A stretch of 64,000 bases of DNA from Tistrella mobilis KA081020-065. Its GTDB lineage: Bacteria > Pseudomonadota > Alphaproteobacteria > Tistrellales > Tistrellaceae. Numbering within the stretch: position 1 is the first letter of the stretch; the number at the start of each line of letters is the position of its first letter. The stretch lies in assembly GCF_000264455.2 (NCBI RefSeq), contig NC_017959.1, positions 1 to 64,000 of the forward strand, given 5' to 3'. The notes below the pieces were generated by a model. The model made no database searches, was not told the origin of the DNA, and saw only the letters and a program-made list of their open reading frames with translations. Below are positions 28,854-37,689 of the stretch, in pieces. Made by a program: the position numbers and the translations under genes.

Positions 28854-29645
28854 TCAGGCGAGCACGATCCGGGTCCCGGCCTGTTCCGCCGCCTCGCTCA
28901 GATGGCGGGGTGGGGCGCGGTCAGTGACCAGCCGGTCAATCTCCGGCAGATCCGCGATCCGGACCGGGGCGCTGCGGGTGAATTTGGACGCCGCCCCCAC
29001 CGCTACCACCATGCGGGCGGCGCGGATCATCGCCTGTTTTGCGGCCACCTTATGCAGGTCGAAATCCATCAGCGCACCGGTTTCGTCTATCCCTGAGAAG
29101 CCGATGATCGCGACATCGCAGCGGAAGCGCGCAAGCCCCGCCTGGGTGGTGTCGCCGATCAGCGATCCGTCGGGGCCGTGGATGCTGCCGCCGGTGACGA
29201 AGATTTCGGACCGGGGGCCGTTTTCCGGCCGGCCCGCCGCCAGCAGCATCGCCGCGGGCAGACTGTTGGTCACGATGGTCAGCCCGCCGCGCGCCGTCAG
29301 CGCGCGCGCCACGGCTTCCACCGTGGTGCCGACATCCAGGAAGACCGCGGCACCGTCGGGCACCAGTTCGGCCGCGCGCCGGCCGATCGCATCCTTGGCG
29401 TCGGTCTGACTCAGCTGCTTTTCGGCATAGGGCGGGCGGACCGCCGGCTCCACCACGCCGGCCCCGCCATGAAAGCGTTGCAGCAGTTTCAGCGCATCCA
29501 GCCGGATGATCTCGCGCCTTATGGTCTGGGCCGAGACGTCGAACTGCCGCGCCAGCGCATCGATGGTCGCGAAGCCCTGCTCGCGCACGATGCGCAGGAT
29601 GTCGTACTGGCGCTGGCTCACCGCCTCGCCGCTGTCCAGGATCAC
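28854..29645 (-). CDS. DeoR/GlpR-family transcriptional regulator
   Basis: A 263-residue regulator with the DeoR HTH at the N terminus (QRQYDILRIVREQGFATIDAL and VSAQTIRREIIRLD, about residues 12-50) and the phosphosugar-binding C-terminal domain (FLDVGTTVEAVARAL, IVTNSLPAA, FVTGGSIH, KVAAKQAMI). No ATG fits; the GTG at 29645 is chosen because GGAG lies 5 nt before it and the size then matches the family. The same frame is open far upstream, but that part is antisense to the next gene. It is divergent from a SLOG-type gene and close to an ABC importer operon that it may control. Confidence 0.88.
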   Translation of the reverse strand: MILDSGEAVSQRQYDILRIVREQGFATIDALARQFDVSAQTIRREIIRLDALKLLQRFHGGAGVVEPAVRPPYAEKQLSQTDAKDAIGRRAAELVPDGAAVFLDVGTTVEAVARALTARGGLTIVTNSLPAAMLLAAGRPENGPRSEIFVTGGSIHGPDGSLIGDTTQAGLARFRCDVAIIGFSGIDETGALMDFDLHKVAAKQAMIRAARMVVAVGAASKFTRSAPVRIADLPEIDRLVTDRAPPRHLSEAAEQAGTRIVLA

Positions 29646-29691
29646 GTTCTCTCCGGTCGGCACCTGCCGTGCATCCTTCGTCACCGATGGC

Positions 29692-29712
29692 GTCGCCACA
29701 CTGGACGGCGAC
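29692..29712. promoter_or_regulatory. Small inverted repeat in the deoR/SLOG divergent region
   Basis: GTCGCC-N9-GGCGAC lies between the two divergent start codons (29645 and 29784), beside an AT-rich stretch (TTGTAAATTATC on the minus strand). Possible operator; arms are only 6 bp. Confidence 0.3.
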
Positions 29713-29783
29713 AGAATTGGAAGATAATTTACAACGACCCCCGCCGGGCCGCGAGCCCGGTTCCGTTCCGACCGGAGATCTTC

Positions 29784-30428
29784 ATGGAACCGTCGCTCTT
29801 CGTGGCAGAAGGCAGGCTGTGGCGCAATGATGATGCGCAATGCCGGGTGTTCGACCCCTGGTCCCTGATCTGGCAGCCGGCCGATGCCCTGCCGGCGGGC
29901 GCCCGGGCGATCACGGCCGAGGCGGCGCTTGCCGAACTGGCTGCCGCCAACCGCATCCGCCGCCTGCCGGTCGCGGTGATCGGCCCGCGCGAACCGGTGG
30001 GCGATCAGGAAGCCGTGGCTGCCGCCATCGGGGCCGCGATCGCCTCGCTCGGCCTGGTTCTGCTCACCGGCGGCAAGGGCGGGGTGATGGCCGCAGCCAG
30101 CCGCGGCGCCGCGGAATCCGGTGGCCTGGTCCTGGGTTACGTGCCGGATGAAGACTGGCGGATGGCCAACCCCCATGTCGCCGTGCCGCTCGCCACCGGT
30201 ATCGGTCCGGTGCGCAATGCACTGATCGCGCGCGCCTGCCCGGTGCTGATCGCGGTCGGCGGCGGCTATGGCACGCTGTCCGAAATCGCCTATGGCCTGC
30301 ATTTCGACAAGCTGGTGCTGACCATCGCCGACGCGCCGGTGGTGGATGGCGCGATCATCTGCCGCGATGTGGCCGAGATCCGCGGCCGCATCGCCCGGCG
30401 CATGCTCGCCCTTGACGCGACGCTCTGA
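29784..30428 (+). CDS. SLOG/TIGR00725-like Rossmann-fold nucleotide-binding protein
   Basis: A 214-residue protein with LOG/MoCo-carrier style features: PVAVIGPREPVGDQ, the glycine-rich LVLLTGGKGGVMAAASRGA (about 93-111) and the family hallmark VGGGYGTLSEIAYGL (about 157-171). The SLOG superfamily binds nucleotides or cofactors; some members are cytokinin phosphoribohydrolases or molybdenum-cofactor carriers, but this subgroup has no proven function. GGAG precedes the ATG. It lies between the DeoR gene and the ABC importer, and is probably in their regulatory context. Confidence 0.78.
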   Translation: MEPSLFVAEGRLWRNDDAQCRVFDPWSLIWQPADALPAGARAITAEAALAELAAANRIRRLPVAVIGPREPVGDQEAVAAAIGAAIASLGLVLLTGGKGGVMAAASRGAAESGGLVLGYVPDEDWRMANPHVAVPLATGIGPVRNALIARACPVLIAVGGGYGTLSEIAYGLHFDKLVLTIADAPVVDGAIICRDVAEIRGRIARRMLALDATL

Positions 30429-30484
30429 CCGGCCCTGCCGCCGCGTCGCGCCCCCGTCGTCGTTCTGCCACCTGATCTGTAATC

Positions 30485-30523
30485 AAACGATCATTGGTGG
30501 CCGGAATGGAAGAAAACGATAAT
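30485..30523 (+). promoter_or_regulatory. Direct repeats before the ABC importer operon
   Basis: AAACGATCAT (30485-30494) and AAACGATAAT (30514-30523) are near-identical direct repeats 29 bp apart in an AT-rich pocket about 80-110 bp before the first importer gene. AACGA-type half-sites are typical of DeoR/GlpR-family operators, so the nearby DeoR protein is a candidate binder. Confidence 0.4.
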
Positions 30524-30598
30524 GCGCCGGTCTCGCCCCGCCGGTCTCATGTCCGGTGACCCGGGCGTGGCGGGGTTTCCCGGCACCGGACGGTTTCC

Positions 30599-31381
30599 AT
30601 GGCGCTCGTCACCGCATGCTACCTGCTCTATCTGGCGGCGCCGATCGCGCTGCTGGTGCTGGGCTCGTTCGGCGACAGCTGGACCGGCACGCTGCTGCCC
30701 TCGGGTTTCACCACCCGCTGGTATGAAGATCTGCTCGCCGATGCCAGCTTCCGCCGCGCCTTCTTCACCAGCCTGAAGGTGCTGGCGGCCACGGCGGTGA
30801 TCGATGCGCTGATCGCCGTGCCCGCAGCCTACGCCATCCATTCCGCCGCCAGCCGCGGCGTGCGCACCGCGGCGCGCATCGCCTCGCTGATGCCGGTGGC
30901 CGTGCCGGAACTGGTGCTGGGCTTCGGCTTCATCCTGGTGTTTTCCTCTTCGACCCTGCCATGGCTCGGCACCTTCGAGCTGCTGGTGGCGGCCCATGTG
31001 GTCCTGACCCTGCCCTATCTCATGAACACGCTTCTCGCCGACATGCAGACGCTCGGGCTCGCCCGGATCGAGGCCGCGGCGGCAACGCTCGGCGCCGGCT
31101 TCCGCCATCGCTTCGTCGATATCGTGCTGCCGTCGCTGCGTCACAGCCTGACCTCGGGGCTGGTGATGGTCGCCGCCCTCTCGATCGGCGAATTCCAGCT
31201 CTCCAACCTGGTCGCCGGCTTCCTGGACCGGACCTATCCGATCGTGCTGCTCCAGGCCTTCTACGGCGCCACCGGCTTTGCCTGTGCCGCGACCGTGGTG
31301 CTGCTGGCGCTGGCGACGCTGGCGGCCGGTGCCTCGGCACTTGCCGCCGCCGGCGGCCGGCGCGCCCGGGCGGGAGGGTGA
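30599..31381 (+). CDS. ABC transporter permease (PotC/PhnV type)
   Basis: A 260-residue permease with about six hydrophobic helices starting at residue 2 and the EAA loop RIEAAAATLGAGFRHRFVDIVLPSL (about 157-181). The family imports polyamines, iron(III), thiamine or 2-aminoethylphosphonate. It is the first of four importer genes on this strand (permease, ATPase, binding protein, permease). The ATG at 30599 has only a weak ACGG before it. Substrate cannot be told from the sequence. Confidence 0.88.
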   Translation: MALVTACYLLYLAAPIALLVLGSFGDSWTGTLLPSGFTTRWYEDLLADASFRRAFFTSLKVLAATAVIDALIAVPAAYAIHSAASRGVRTAARIASLMPVAVPELVLGFGFILVFSSSTLPWLGTFELLVAAHVVLTLPYLMNTLLADMQTLGLARIEAAAATLGAGFRHRFVDIVLPSLRHSLTSGLVMVAALSIGEFQLSNLVAGFLDRTYPIVLLQAFYGATGFACAATVVLLALATLAAGASALAAAGGRRARAGG

Positions 31382-31385
31382 TCCC

Positions 31386-32417
31386 ATGAGCGTGCATTTC
31401 GACGCCGTCTCCTTTCGTTATCCCTCAGGTGGTGCCGGTGTCTCCGACATCGATCTGGAGATCGGCGATGGCGAGCTGCTGGCGGTGATCGGGCCGTCGG
31501 GCTCGGGCAAGACCACTCTGCTGCGCCTGCTTTCGGGCTTCGTGGTGCCCGATCGGGGCCGGATCCTGATCGACGGCCGCGACGTCGCCCGGGTGCCGGT
31601 CAAGGACCGGGCGCTGGGCGTGGTGTTCCAGGCCTATGCGCTGTTCCCGCACATGACCGCGGCCGAGAACGTCGCCTATCCGCTGAAGCTGCGCGGGGTG
31701 GACCGTGCCACCCGCATGGCCCGCGCAAGTGAGGCTCTGGAGAAGGTCGGGCTCGGCGGTTTCGCGCACCGCCAGCCGGCCTCGCTGTCGGGCGGGCAGC
31801 AGCAGCGGGTAGCGCTGGCCCGGGCGCTGGTCTTCGGGCCGCGGGCCCTCCTGCTCGACGAACCGCTGTCGGCGCTGGATGCCGGGCTGCGGGCCGGCAT
31901 GCGCGACGAGATCCTGCGCGTCCAGCGCGCGGCCGGCATCGCCACCCTGTTCGTGACCCATGATCAGGAAGAGGCGCTGTCGATGGCCGACCGGGTTGCC
32001 GTGTTGAAGGATGGCCGTCTGCTTCAGGTCGACACGCCCCGCGGGCTTTACGAGCGGCCGGTGGATGCGACCGTCGCGGGCTTCGTCGGCCATGCCAATC
32101 TCTGGTCCGGCCGGGTGGCGGCCGACGGGCTGGTCGAGACCGCGATCGGGCCGATCCGCACGGCCACGGGCGGTTTCGCCCCGGGCGATGCCGTCACCGT
32201 GATGATCCGCCCGGAAGAGGTCTCGGCCGAGCCCGCCGCAGATGCCGCCAACCGCTTCGCCGGCCGGATCGCGGCCGATCGTTTCCTCGGCAATCTCCGC
32301 CGCCTGGACCTCGAAGTTCCGGGTGGGCTGGTGAAGGTCGAGACCCGCCGTCGCGATGCGATCGATACGGTCGCCATCGCGCCCGAGGCCGTCCGGCTGT
32401 TGCCGGCCGGTCTCTGA
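31386..32417 (+). CDS. ABC transporter ATP-binding protein (PotA/PhnT type)
   Basis: A 343-residue ATPase: Walker A GPSGSGKTT (about 37-45), Q-loop VFQAYALFPHMT, signature LSGGQQQRVALARAL, Walker B ALLLDEPLSALD, H-loop FVTHDQEEAL, and a C-terminal TOBE-like domain (about 240-343) of the MOI/spermidine/2-AEP class. It starts 4 bp after the permease stop and powers the importer formed with the neighbouring permeases. Confidence 0.94.
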   Translation: MSVHFDAVSFRYPSGGAGVSDIDLEIGDGELLAVIGPSGSGKTTLLRLLSGFVVPDRGRILIDGRDVARVPVKDRALGVVFQAYALFPHMTAAENVAYPLKLRGVDRATRMARASEALEKVGLGGFAHRQPASLSGGQQQRVALARALVFGPRALLLDEPLSALDAGLRAGMRDEILRVQRAAGIATLFVTHDQEEALSMADRVAVLKDGRLLQVDTPRGLYERPVDATVAGFVGHANLWSGRVAADGLVETAIGPIRTATGGFAPGDAVTVMIRPEEVSAEPAADAANRFAGRIAADRFLGNLRRLDLEVPGGLVKVETRRRDAIDTVAIAPEAVRLLPAGL

Positions 32418-32488
32418 CCGTCACCGTCTCCCTGCACGCTGATCCCCCAGCACCCGCCCAACAGCACCAGTCGAACGGGACCGATCCG

Positions 32489-33592
32489 ATGACCATGAGC
32501 TTCTGGAAGAAGACGGCCGCCGCCCTGATGATGGCGGCCGGCACCTTCGCCGCCACCACTGCCCTGACCCCGGCCTTCGCCCAGCCGCTGGATGGCGGCG
32601 AGCTTTATCAGGGCGAGCAGGCCCTCTACGACGCCGCGCGCGACGAGGGGCTGGTGGTCTCCTTCGACACCGGCCCGACCTGGGCGAACTGGGCCGCCCA
32701 GTTCAAGGCGTTCAAGGCCCGCTATCCGGGCGTCGAGATCGTCTATAACGATCTTGGTTCGGCCGCGACCGTGGTGGCGCTCGACAAGTCGCGCAACCGG
32801 CCGCAGGCGGATACCGCCTATTATTTCGCGGGTTCGGCCCTCGATGCCGCCGAGAAGGGCGTCGTCGCCGATTTCAAGCCGGTGAATTTCGACCGTCTGC
32901 CCGAACCCTTCCGTCATCCGGCCGGCCAGTGGTTCACCATCCACAGCCTGAACGTGGCCTTCCTGGTGAATACGAAGCTGGTCAAACAGGTCCCCCAGAG
33001 CTGGGCCGATCTGCTGGGCGAGGCCTATCGCAATTCGGTGGTCTATCTGGATCCGCGCACGGCCGGGCAGGGCCAGGTGGTGACCATCGCCGCCGCCTTC
33101 GGCAATGGCGGCAGCATGGACGACGTTCAGCCGGGCATCGACTATCTGGGCCGGTTGCACAAGGCCGGCAACGTGCTGCGCACCGTCGGCACCACGCCTT
33201 ACGCCCAGTTCGTGAAGGGCGAGATCCCGATCTGGATCGGCTACGAGAATGACGGGCTGAAGGCCAAATATGTCGACGGCATGGGCGACGACGTCGCGGT
33301 GGTGATCCCCGCCGAGGCCTCGGCCGCGGCCCCCTATGCGATCAGCCTGGTCAAGGACGGTCCGAACCCGAATGCCGGCAAGCTCTGGCTGAACTACATC
33401 ATGACCGACAAGGGCCAGACCACCTTTGCCGAGGGCTTCGTGCGCCCGTCGGTGCCGGGTGTGAAGCTGCCCGACGAGGTGCTGGCCAAGCTGCCCGAGG
33501 CGCCGCAGATCCGCCCGGTGGATGTCGCCAAGGCGCGTGACGCCAAGCCCGCCATCGATGCCGGCTGGTCGAAGGCCGTGCTCGGCCAGTAA
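32489..33592 (+). CDS. Periplasmic solute-binding protein of the ABC importer (family 1, PotD/AfuA/PhnS type)
   Basis: A 367-residue binding protein with a Sec signal peptide (about 1-31, ending AFA). The mature part has the two-lobe pattern of family 1 binding proteins: LYDAARDEGLVVSFDTGP, FKARYPGVEIVYNDLGSAATV, QVPQSWADLLGEAYRNSVVYLDPRTAG, a hinge WIGYENDG and the C-terminal FAEGFVRPSVPGV. Relatives bind polyamines, ferric ion or phosphonates; no iron-binding Tyr pair is evident, so a small organic solute is more likely (inference). Confidence 0.88.
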   Translation: MTMSFWKKTAAALMMAAGTFAATTALTPAFAQPLDGGELYQGEQALYDAARDEGLVVSFDTGPTWANWAAQFKAFKARYPGVEIVYNDLGSAATVVALDKSRNRPQADTAYYFAGSALDAAEKGVVADFKPVNFDRLPEPFRHPAGQWFTIHSLNVAFLVNTKLVKQVPQSWADLLGEAYRNSVVYLDPRTAGQGQVVTIAAAFGNGGSMDDVQPGIDYLGRLHKAGNVLRTVGTTPYAQFVKGEIPIWIGYENDGLKAKYVDGMGDDVAVVIPAEASAAAPYAISLVKDGPNPNAGKLWLNYIMTDKGQTTFAEGFVRPSVPGVKLPDEVLAKLPEAPQIRPVDVAKARDAKPAIDAGWSKAVLGQ

Positions 33593-33704
33593 CCTGCCCG
33601 CGCAACCTGCCCGCGCCCTCACGCCTGATGCGGCACGGTGCCGGCCGATCCGGTGCCGTGCCCGCCGGCGTTTTCAACCGTCTCTCTTCTTCAGGACCAG
33701 CCCC

Positions 33705-34526
33705 ATGACCTTGCCGCCCCGGCTCCTGATCCTGCTGTCGCTGCCGGCGCTCGTCACGATGGCGGTGTTTTTCGTGCTGCCGCTCGCCGTGCTGGTGGGG
33801 GAGACGGGCGAGGGGGGCGGTGCCGCCTATCTCAGGCTCGTCGACGATCCGGTCTTCTGGCAGGGGCTGAAGGGTACGCTGGTGCTGGGCACGGTCGCCC
33901 CGGCGCTGTCGGTGGTGGTCGGCTTCTGCGTGGCGCTGCATCTGGCACGCCTGCCCGAGGGCAGGCGCCAGGGGCTGCTGTTTCTGCTCTCCCTGCCGCT
34001 CACCTTCTCAGGGCTCATCGTCGCCTATGGCTTCATCCTGGTCTTCGGCCGCGCGGGCTTTTTCACCCTGCTGCTGGCCGAACTGGGCGCCGATCCGGCG
34101 GTGGTGGGGGCGATGATCTTCACGCCGGCGGGGCTCGGCTTCGCCTATTGCTATTACCTGATCCCGCGCGTGGTGCTGGTGATGCTGCCGGTGCTGGTCA
34201 ATTTCGACACGCGCCAGATGGATGCGGCCGAAAGCCTTGGCGCCGGCCGCTTCGCCGCCTTCCGCGACGTGCTGCTGCCCCAAGTGACCCCGGCGCTGAT
34301 CGCCGCCTTCTGCCTGACCGCGGCGGTGGCCATCGGTGCCTATGGCACGGCGCTCGCCCTGGTCGGCACCCAGGTGCAGATCCTGCCGCTGCTGCTGTTC
34401 TCGAAGATCTCGGAAACCGGCGCCGACCTGCCGGCGGCGGCCGCGGCTTCGGTGGTGCTGATGGCGGTCTGCTGTGCGGTCATGGGCCTGGCCGAAGCCC
34501 TGGGCGGGCTCCGGCGCAGGGGGTGA
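33705..34526 (+). CDS. ABC transporter permease (PotB/PhnU type)
   Basis: A 273-residue permease, second membrane subunit of the importer. Helices are evident from the N terminus (LLILLSLPALVTMAVFFVLPL) and the EAA loop reads DAAESLGAGRFAAFRDVLLPQV (about 178-199). The start is ATG 33705 after a purine-poor leader; the frame is open further upstream but those residues are not permease-like. It ends the operon and is followed by a structured repeat and a strong hairpin. Confidence 0.88.
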   Translation: MTLPPRLLILLSLPALVTMAVFFVLPLAVLVGETGEGGGAAYLRLVDDPVFWQGLKGTLVLGTVAPALSVVVGFCVALHLARLPEGRRQGLLFLLSLPLTFSGLIVAYGFILVFGRAGFFTLLLAELGADPAVVGAMIFTPAGLGFAYCYYLIPRVVLVMLPVLVNFDTRQMDAAESLGAGRFAAFRDVLLPQVTPALIAAFCLTAAVAIGAYGTALALVGTQVQILPLLLFSKISETGADLPAAAAASVVLMAVCCAVMGLAEALGGLRRRG

Positions 34527-34547
34527 TTCGTTTGTCCCTCTGCCCAA

Positions 34548-34591
34548 GCGGGCGCTGGCGCGCCCTTGGCCGCCGCCGCAATGGCGGCTTG
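34548..34591. repeat. Structured intergenic repeat, copy at the end of the ABC importer operon
   Basis: This unit reads GGGCGC-TGGC-GCGCCC followed by TTGGCCGCCGCCGCAATGGCGGC, so two small stems in tandem. The same unit occurs three times at 48130-48335, where the first stem is GGGTGC/GCACCC: a paired base change that keeps the stem. It stands between convergent operon ends. Confidence 0.7.
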
Positions 34592-34618
34592 CACCAGCCA
34601 CCCTCGGGTGGCTGGTGC
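34591..34618. terminator. Bidirectional hairpin between the ABC permease and dctP
   Basis: GCACCAGCCACC (34591-34602), loop CTCG, GGTGGCTGGTGC (34607-34618): a perfect 12-bp stem located 7 bp from the dctP stop and 65 bp from the permease stop. It directly follows the structured repeat. No T-run on either strand. Confidence 0.65.
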
Positions 34619-34625
34619 GGAACGA

Positions 34626-35714
34626 TCAGCGATAGGGGAAGCCGGCCTTCTCCATCAGGGCCGAATAATCCTTCAGGATCTTGACCACCTTGCCGGCGCG
34701 CGGGCTGGTCGCGGCGATCTCGTCCCAGAACTGTTCGGCGTCCTTTTCGACCTGCGACCATTCCTCGCGCGGGATCGAGGTCAGCTCCATCTTCTTGCCG
34801 TTGACGCGCAGATCGGCCTCGCCGCCCCAGTACCAGACCTGGCGGTAGTAATGCGACTGGTCGATCGTGGTCAGGAACAGCTGCTTCAGATGCGGCGGCA
34901 CCTTCTCCCAGCTCTTGCTGTTGGCGAAATAGGACCCGCACCAGGCGCCGCAGATATTGTTGGTCAGCGCGTAATTGCAGACATCCGCCCAGCCCACCTC
35001 ATAGGCCTCGGTGAAGCCGCACCAGGCGACGCCGTCCAGCTGGCCGGTCTGGATCGCGACCTCGACATCGTCCCAGGGCACGGTCACCGGGATCAGGCCG
35101 TAGCGCGACAGGAACTTGCCGGCGGTCGGCACGCCGAAGACGCGCTTGCCGCGCATATCGGCCAGCGAGCGGATCGGCTCCTTGGTGAAGACATGCAGCG
35201 GATCCCAGGCGCCGGCCGACAGCCATTCCACGCCGTCGATCTCGTCATAGGCTTCTTTCCAGATCTCGTTCAGCCCATAGCGCTGGAACAGCACCGGCAG
35301 GTCCAGGCTGAAGCGGCAGGAGAAGGGGAAATAGCCGCCGAACACCGCCACATCGGCGGGCGAGGCCATGGTCGCGTCATCCGACTGCACCGCATCGATG
35401 GTGCCGTTCTGCAGCGCGCGGAACAGTTCGGCGGTCGGCACCAGCTGGTCGGCGTAATAGAGTTCGATCTCCATCTCGCCATTGGCCGCCGCATTGAAGG
35501 CCTCGATCTGCGGCTTGATCACATGGGCGCCAAGCGGTGCGCCCGAATAGGTCTGCAGCCGCCAGCGGATCTTGGACTGGGCATGCACCGCCGGGGCGGC
35601 GAAGGTGGTGCTGGCCGCCAGCGCCGCGCCGCCGATGCCGGCGGTCTTCAGGAACTGTCGCCGGCTTCCCGCGACCGGATCGGCCGAGGACGTCTTCTTC
35701 TCGATGTCGCTCAT
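34626..35714 (-). CDS. dctP: TRAP transporter solute-binding protein DctP
   Basis: A 362-residue binding protein with a twin-arginine signal (SRRQFLKTAGIGGAALAAS, about residues 16-34), so it is exported folded. The mature sequence has the DctP pattern: IRWRLQTYSGAPLG, RALQNGTIDAVQSD, PIRSLADMRGKRVFGVPTAG, VEVAIQTGQLDGV and a C-terminal amphipathic helix. TRAP importers usually carry organic acids, sugar acids or amino acids. ATG 35714 is supported by AGGAG 8 nt upstream. It is the last gene of the dctQMP unit behind a DeoR regulator. Confidence 0.94.
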   Translation of the reverse strand: MSDIEKKTSSADPVAGSRRQFLKTAGIGGAALAASTTFAAPAVHAQSKIRWRLQTYSGAPLGAHVIKPQIEAFNAAANGEMEIELYYADQLVPTAELFRALQNGTIDAVQSDDATMASPADVAVFGGYFPFSCRFSLDLPVLFQRYGLNEIWKEAYDEIDGVEWLSAGAWDPLHVFTKEPIRSLADMRGKRVFGVPTAGKFLSRYGLIPVTVPWDDVEVAIQTGQLDGVAWCGFTEAYEVGWADVCNYALTNNICGAWCGSYFANSKSWEKVPPHLKQLFLTTIDQSHYYRQVWYWGGEADLRVNGKKMELTSIPREEWSQVEKDAEQFWDEIAATSPRAGKVVKILKDYSALMEKAGFPYR

Positions 35715-35790
35715 GTCGTTCGTCTCCTGGAAGCGGTGCGCATGTCTCCCCATGCGCCCGCCATGGCCGTGTCGGGGGTGTGGGTGAAGA

Positions 35791-37113
35791 CTACTTTCCG
35801 TAGACGAGGTTCGGCAGCCAGAGCGCGATCCCGGGGAAGACCATCAGCAGGGCGATGGTGATCACCATCATGATCACGAAGGGGATGATCGACTTGTAGA
35901 TGTCGATCAGGGTGATTTCCTTCGGCGCCATCGCCCGCATCAGGAACAGGTTGTAGCCGAAGGGCGGGGTGATATAGGCGATCTGGCAGGTGATGGTGTA
36001 GAGCACGCCGAACCAGATCACGTTGAATTCCAGCGCCTTGACCAGCGGCACATAAAGCGGCGCCACGATCACCAGCATGGCGGTGTCGTCCAGGAACATG
36101 CCCATCAGGATGAAGGAGGCCATCATCATCGCCATCACCTGCCAGCGGGTCAGTTCCCAGTTGGTGATGAACAGCGATTCGATCGCCCGCGCCGCGCCGA
36201 TGCCGTCGAACACCGCCCCGAAGGCGAGGGCGGCCAGGATCAGCCACATGAACATGCACGAGATCGACAGCGTCTTTTTCGACGTCTCCTTGATCAGGCG
36301 CCAGTTCAGCCGGCCCTTCAGGGCGGCGGCGATGGTCGCACCGGTGGCGCCGATCGCCGAGCTTTCGACCAGGCTGGTATAGCCCATCACGAACAGCCCC
36401 ATCATCGTGAAGAAGATCACGAAGGGGATGAGGCCGGCGCGCAGCAGCTTCAGCTTCTGCCCGATCGGCATGTTCAGTTCGTCGTCGGTGACGGTGGGGG
36501 CGAGTGCGGGGTTCAGCCGGCAGCGCACCACGACATAGGCGGTGAACATCGCCGCCATCATCAGCCCCGGCACCATGCCCGCCAGCCAGAGCTGGCCCAC
36601 CGGCGCCCGGGCGATCATGCCGTAGAGCACCAGCACCACGCTCGGCGGGATCAGGATGCCGAGCGAGGATCCGCCCTGGATGACGCCGGTGATCAGCACC
36701 TTGTCATAGCCCCGGCGGAGCATTTCAGGCAGGGCGATGGTGGCGCCGATAGCCAGTCCGGCTACGGAAAGCCCGTTCATGGCCGAAATCACCACCATCA
36801 GCACGATCGTGCCGATGGCGAGCCCGCCCCGCAGCCTGCCGAACCAGACGTGGAAGGCCTTGTAGAGATCTTCTGCGATGCCCGCTTCCGACAGGATGTA
36901 GCCCATGTAGATGAACAGGGGCAGCGTGAGCATCGGGAACCAGTTGAACAGCTTCAACGTGGCATTGAACGGCATCTCGACGGCGCCGTTGCCGTAGAGC
37001 AGCAGGGCGGCACCCGCCGCCACGAAGCCGATCGCGCCGAAGACCCGCTGCCCGGTGAGCAGCATCAGGGCCATCGTCGCGAACATCAGGATCGCGATCA
37101 GTTCATAGCTCAT
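35791..37113 (-). CDS. dctM: TRAP transporter large permease DctM
   Basis: A 440-residue, about 12-helix membrane protein that couples solute import to the sodium or proton gradient. Family blocks are GIAEDLYKAFHVWFGRLRGGLAIGTI, GGSSLGILIPPSVVLVLYG and the C-terminal ITCQIAYITPPFGYNLFLMRA. ATG 37113 overlaps the dctQ stop (ATGA), and GGTGGAT lies just upstream. Longer in-frame starts would run through dctQ. Confidence 0.95.
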   Translation of the reverse strand: MSYELIAILMFATMALMLLTGQRVFGAIGFVAAGAALLLYGNGAVEMPFNATLKLFNWFPMLTLPLFIYMGYILSEAGIAEDLYKAFHVWFGRLRGGLAIGTIVLMVVISAMNGLSVAGLAIGATIALPEMLRRGYDKVLITGVIQGGSSLGILIPPSVVLVLYGMIARAPVGQLWLAGMVPGLMMAAMFTAYVVVRCRLNPALAPTVTDDELNMPIGQKLKLLRAGLIPFVIFFTMMGLFVMGYTSLVESSAIGATGATIAAALKGRLNWRLIKETSKKTLSISCMFMWLILAALAFGAVFDGIGAARAIESLFITNWELTRWQVMAMMMASFILMGMFLDDTAMLVIVAPLYVPLVKALEFNVIWFGVLYTITCQIAYITPPFGYNLFLMRAMAPKEITLIDIYKSIIPFVIMMVITIALLMVFPGIALWLPNLVYGK

Positions 37114-37622
37114 ACGGCATCCACCCGGCGGATCGTCGCGATGTGTTTGAACACCAGCGACAGTGTCTGGAGCAGCATGATCACCAGGCAGACCACGAGC
37201 AGCGCCTTGATCGGGATCATCGACGGGTTCCACATCGAGAACCGGCGCTCATTGGTCTGGATGGCGTATTGCAGGCTCGACACCGAGCCGATGGTCATGA
37301 CCACCAGGTAGAACATCAGGCAGGCCGAGGTGATCAGGTCCAGGATCGCCTTGCCGCGCGTGGAAAGATGCTGATAGATCAGGTCCATGCGGACGTGATC
37401 GTCATTCTTCAGCGTCATCGCGCCGCCCATGAAGAAATAGGCGAGCAGCGTGAACTGGGCGACCTCGACACACCAGTGCAGCGGGATGTCGAGCGCGTTG
37501 CGGGTGATCGCGTCCAGCAGCAGGACGCCGATCATCACGAAGACCAGAGCCATCGCCACGATGCCGACATAATCGGACAATCGGTCGACGACCCGCACAT
37601 ACCATCTGATTGCAGCCGGCAT
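37110..37622 (-). CDS. dctQ: TRAP transporter small permease DctQ
   Basis: A 170-residue protein with four membrane helices and the DctQ motif RNALDIPLHWCVEVAQFTLLAYFFMGGAM and KNDDHVRMDLIYQHLS. It pairs with DctM in the TRAP importer. First gene of the dctQMP set, 67 bp after the DeoR regulator on the same strand with a hairpin between. Confidence 0.93.
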   Translation of the reverse strand: MPAAIRWYVRVVDRLSDYVGIVAMALVFVMIGVLLLDAITRNALDIPLHWCVEVAQFTLLAYFFMGGAMTLKNDDHVRMDLIYQHLSTRGKAILDLITSACLMFYLVVMTIGSVSSLQYAIQTNERRFSMWNPSMIPIKALLVVCLVIMLLQTLSLVFKHIATIRRVDAV

Positions 37623-37648
37623 CGGCCAGTCCGTCCCCCGTCTCGTCA

Positions 37649-37680
37649 GGCGGCCGCCCCCTCCCCAGTGGCCGGCCGCC
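37649..37680 (-). terminator. Hairpin between the DeoR gene and dctQ
   Basis: GGCGGCC (37649-37655) pairs with GGCCGCC (37674-37680) across an 18-nt loop. Weak evidence for partial termination between the regulator gene and the TRAP genes. Confidence 0.35.
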
Positions 37681-37689
37681 CGGGTTTGT

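Noticed and set aside
29646..30302. Long N-terminal extension of the DeoR gene
   Set aside because: The extension is antisense to the SLOG-family gene and unlike DeoR proteins; a GTG with GGAG gives the normal size.
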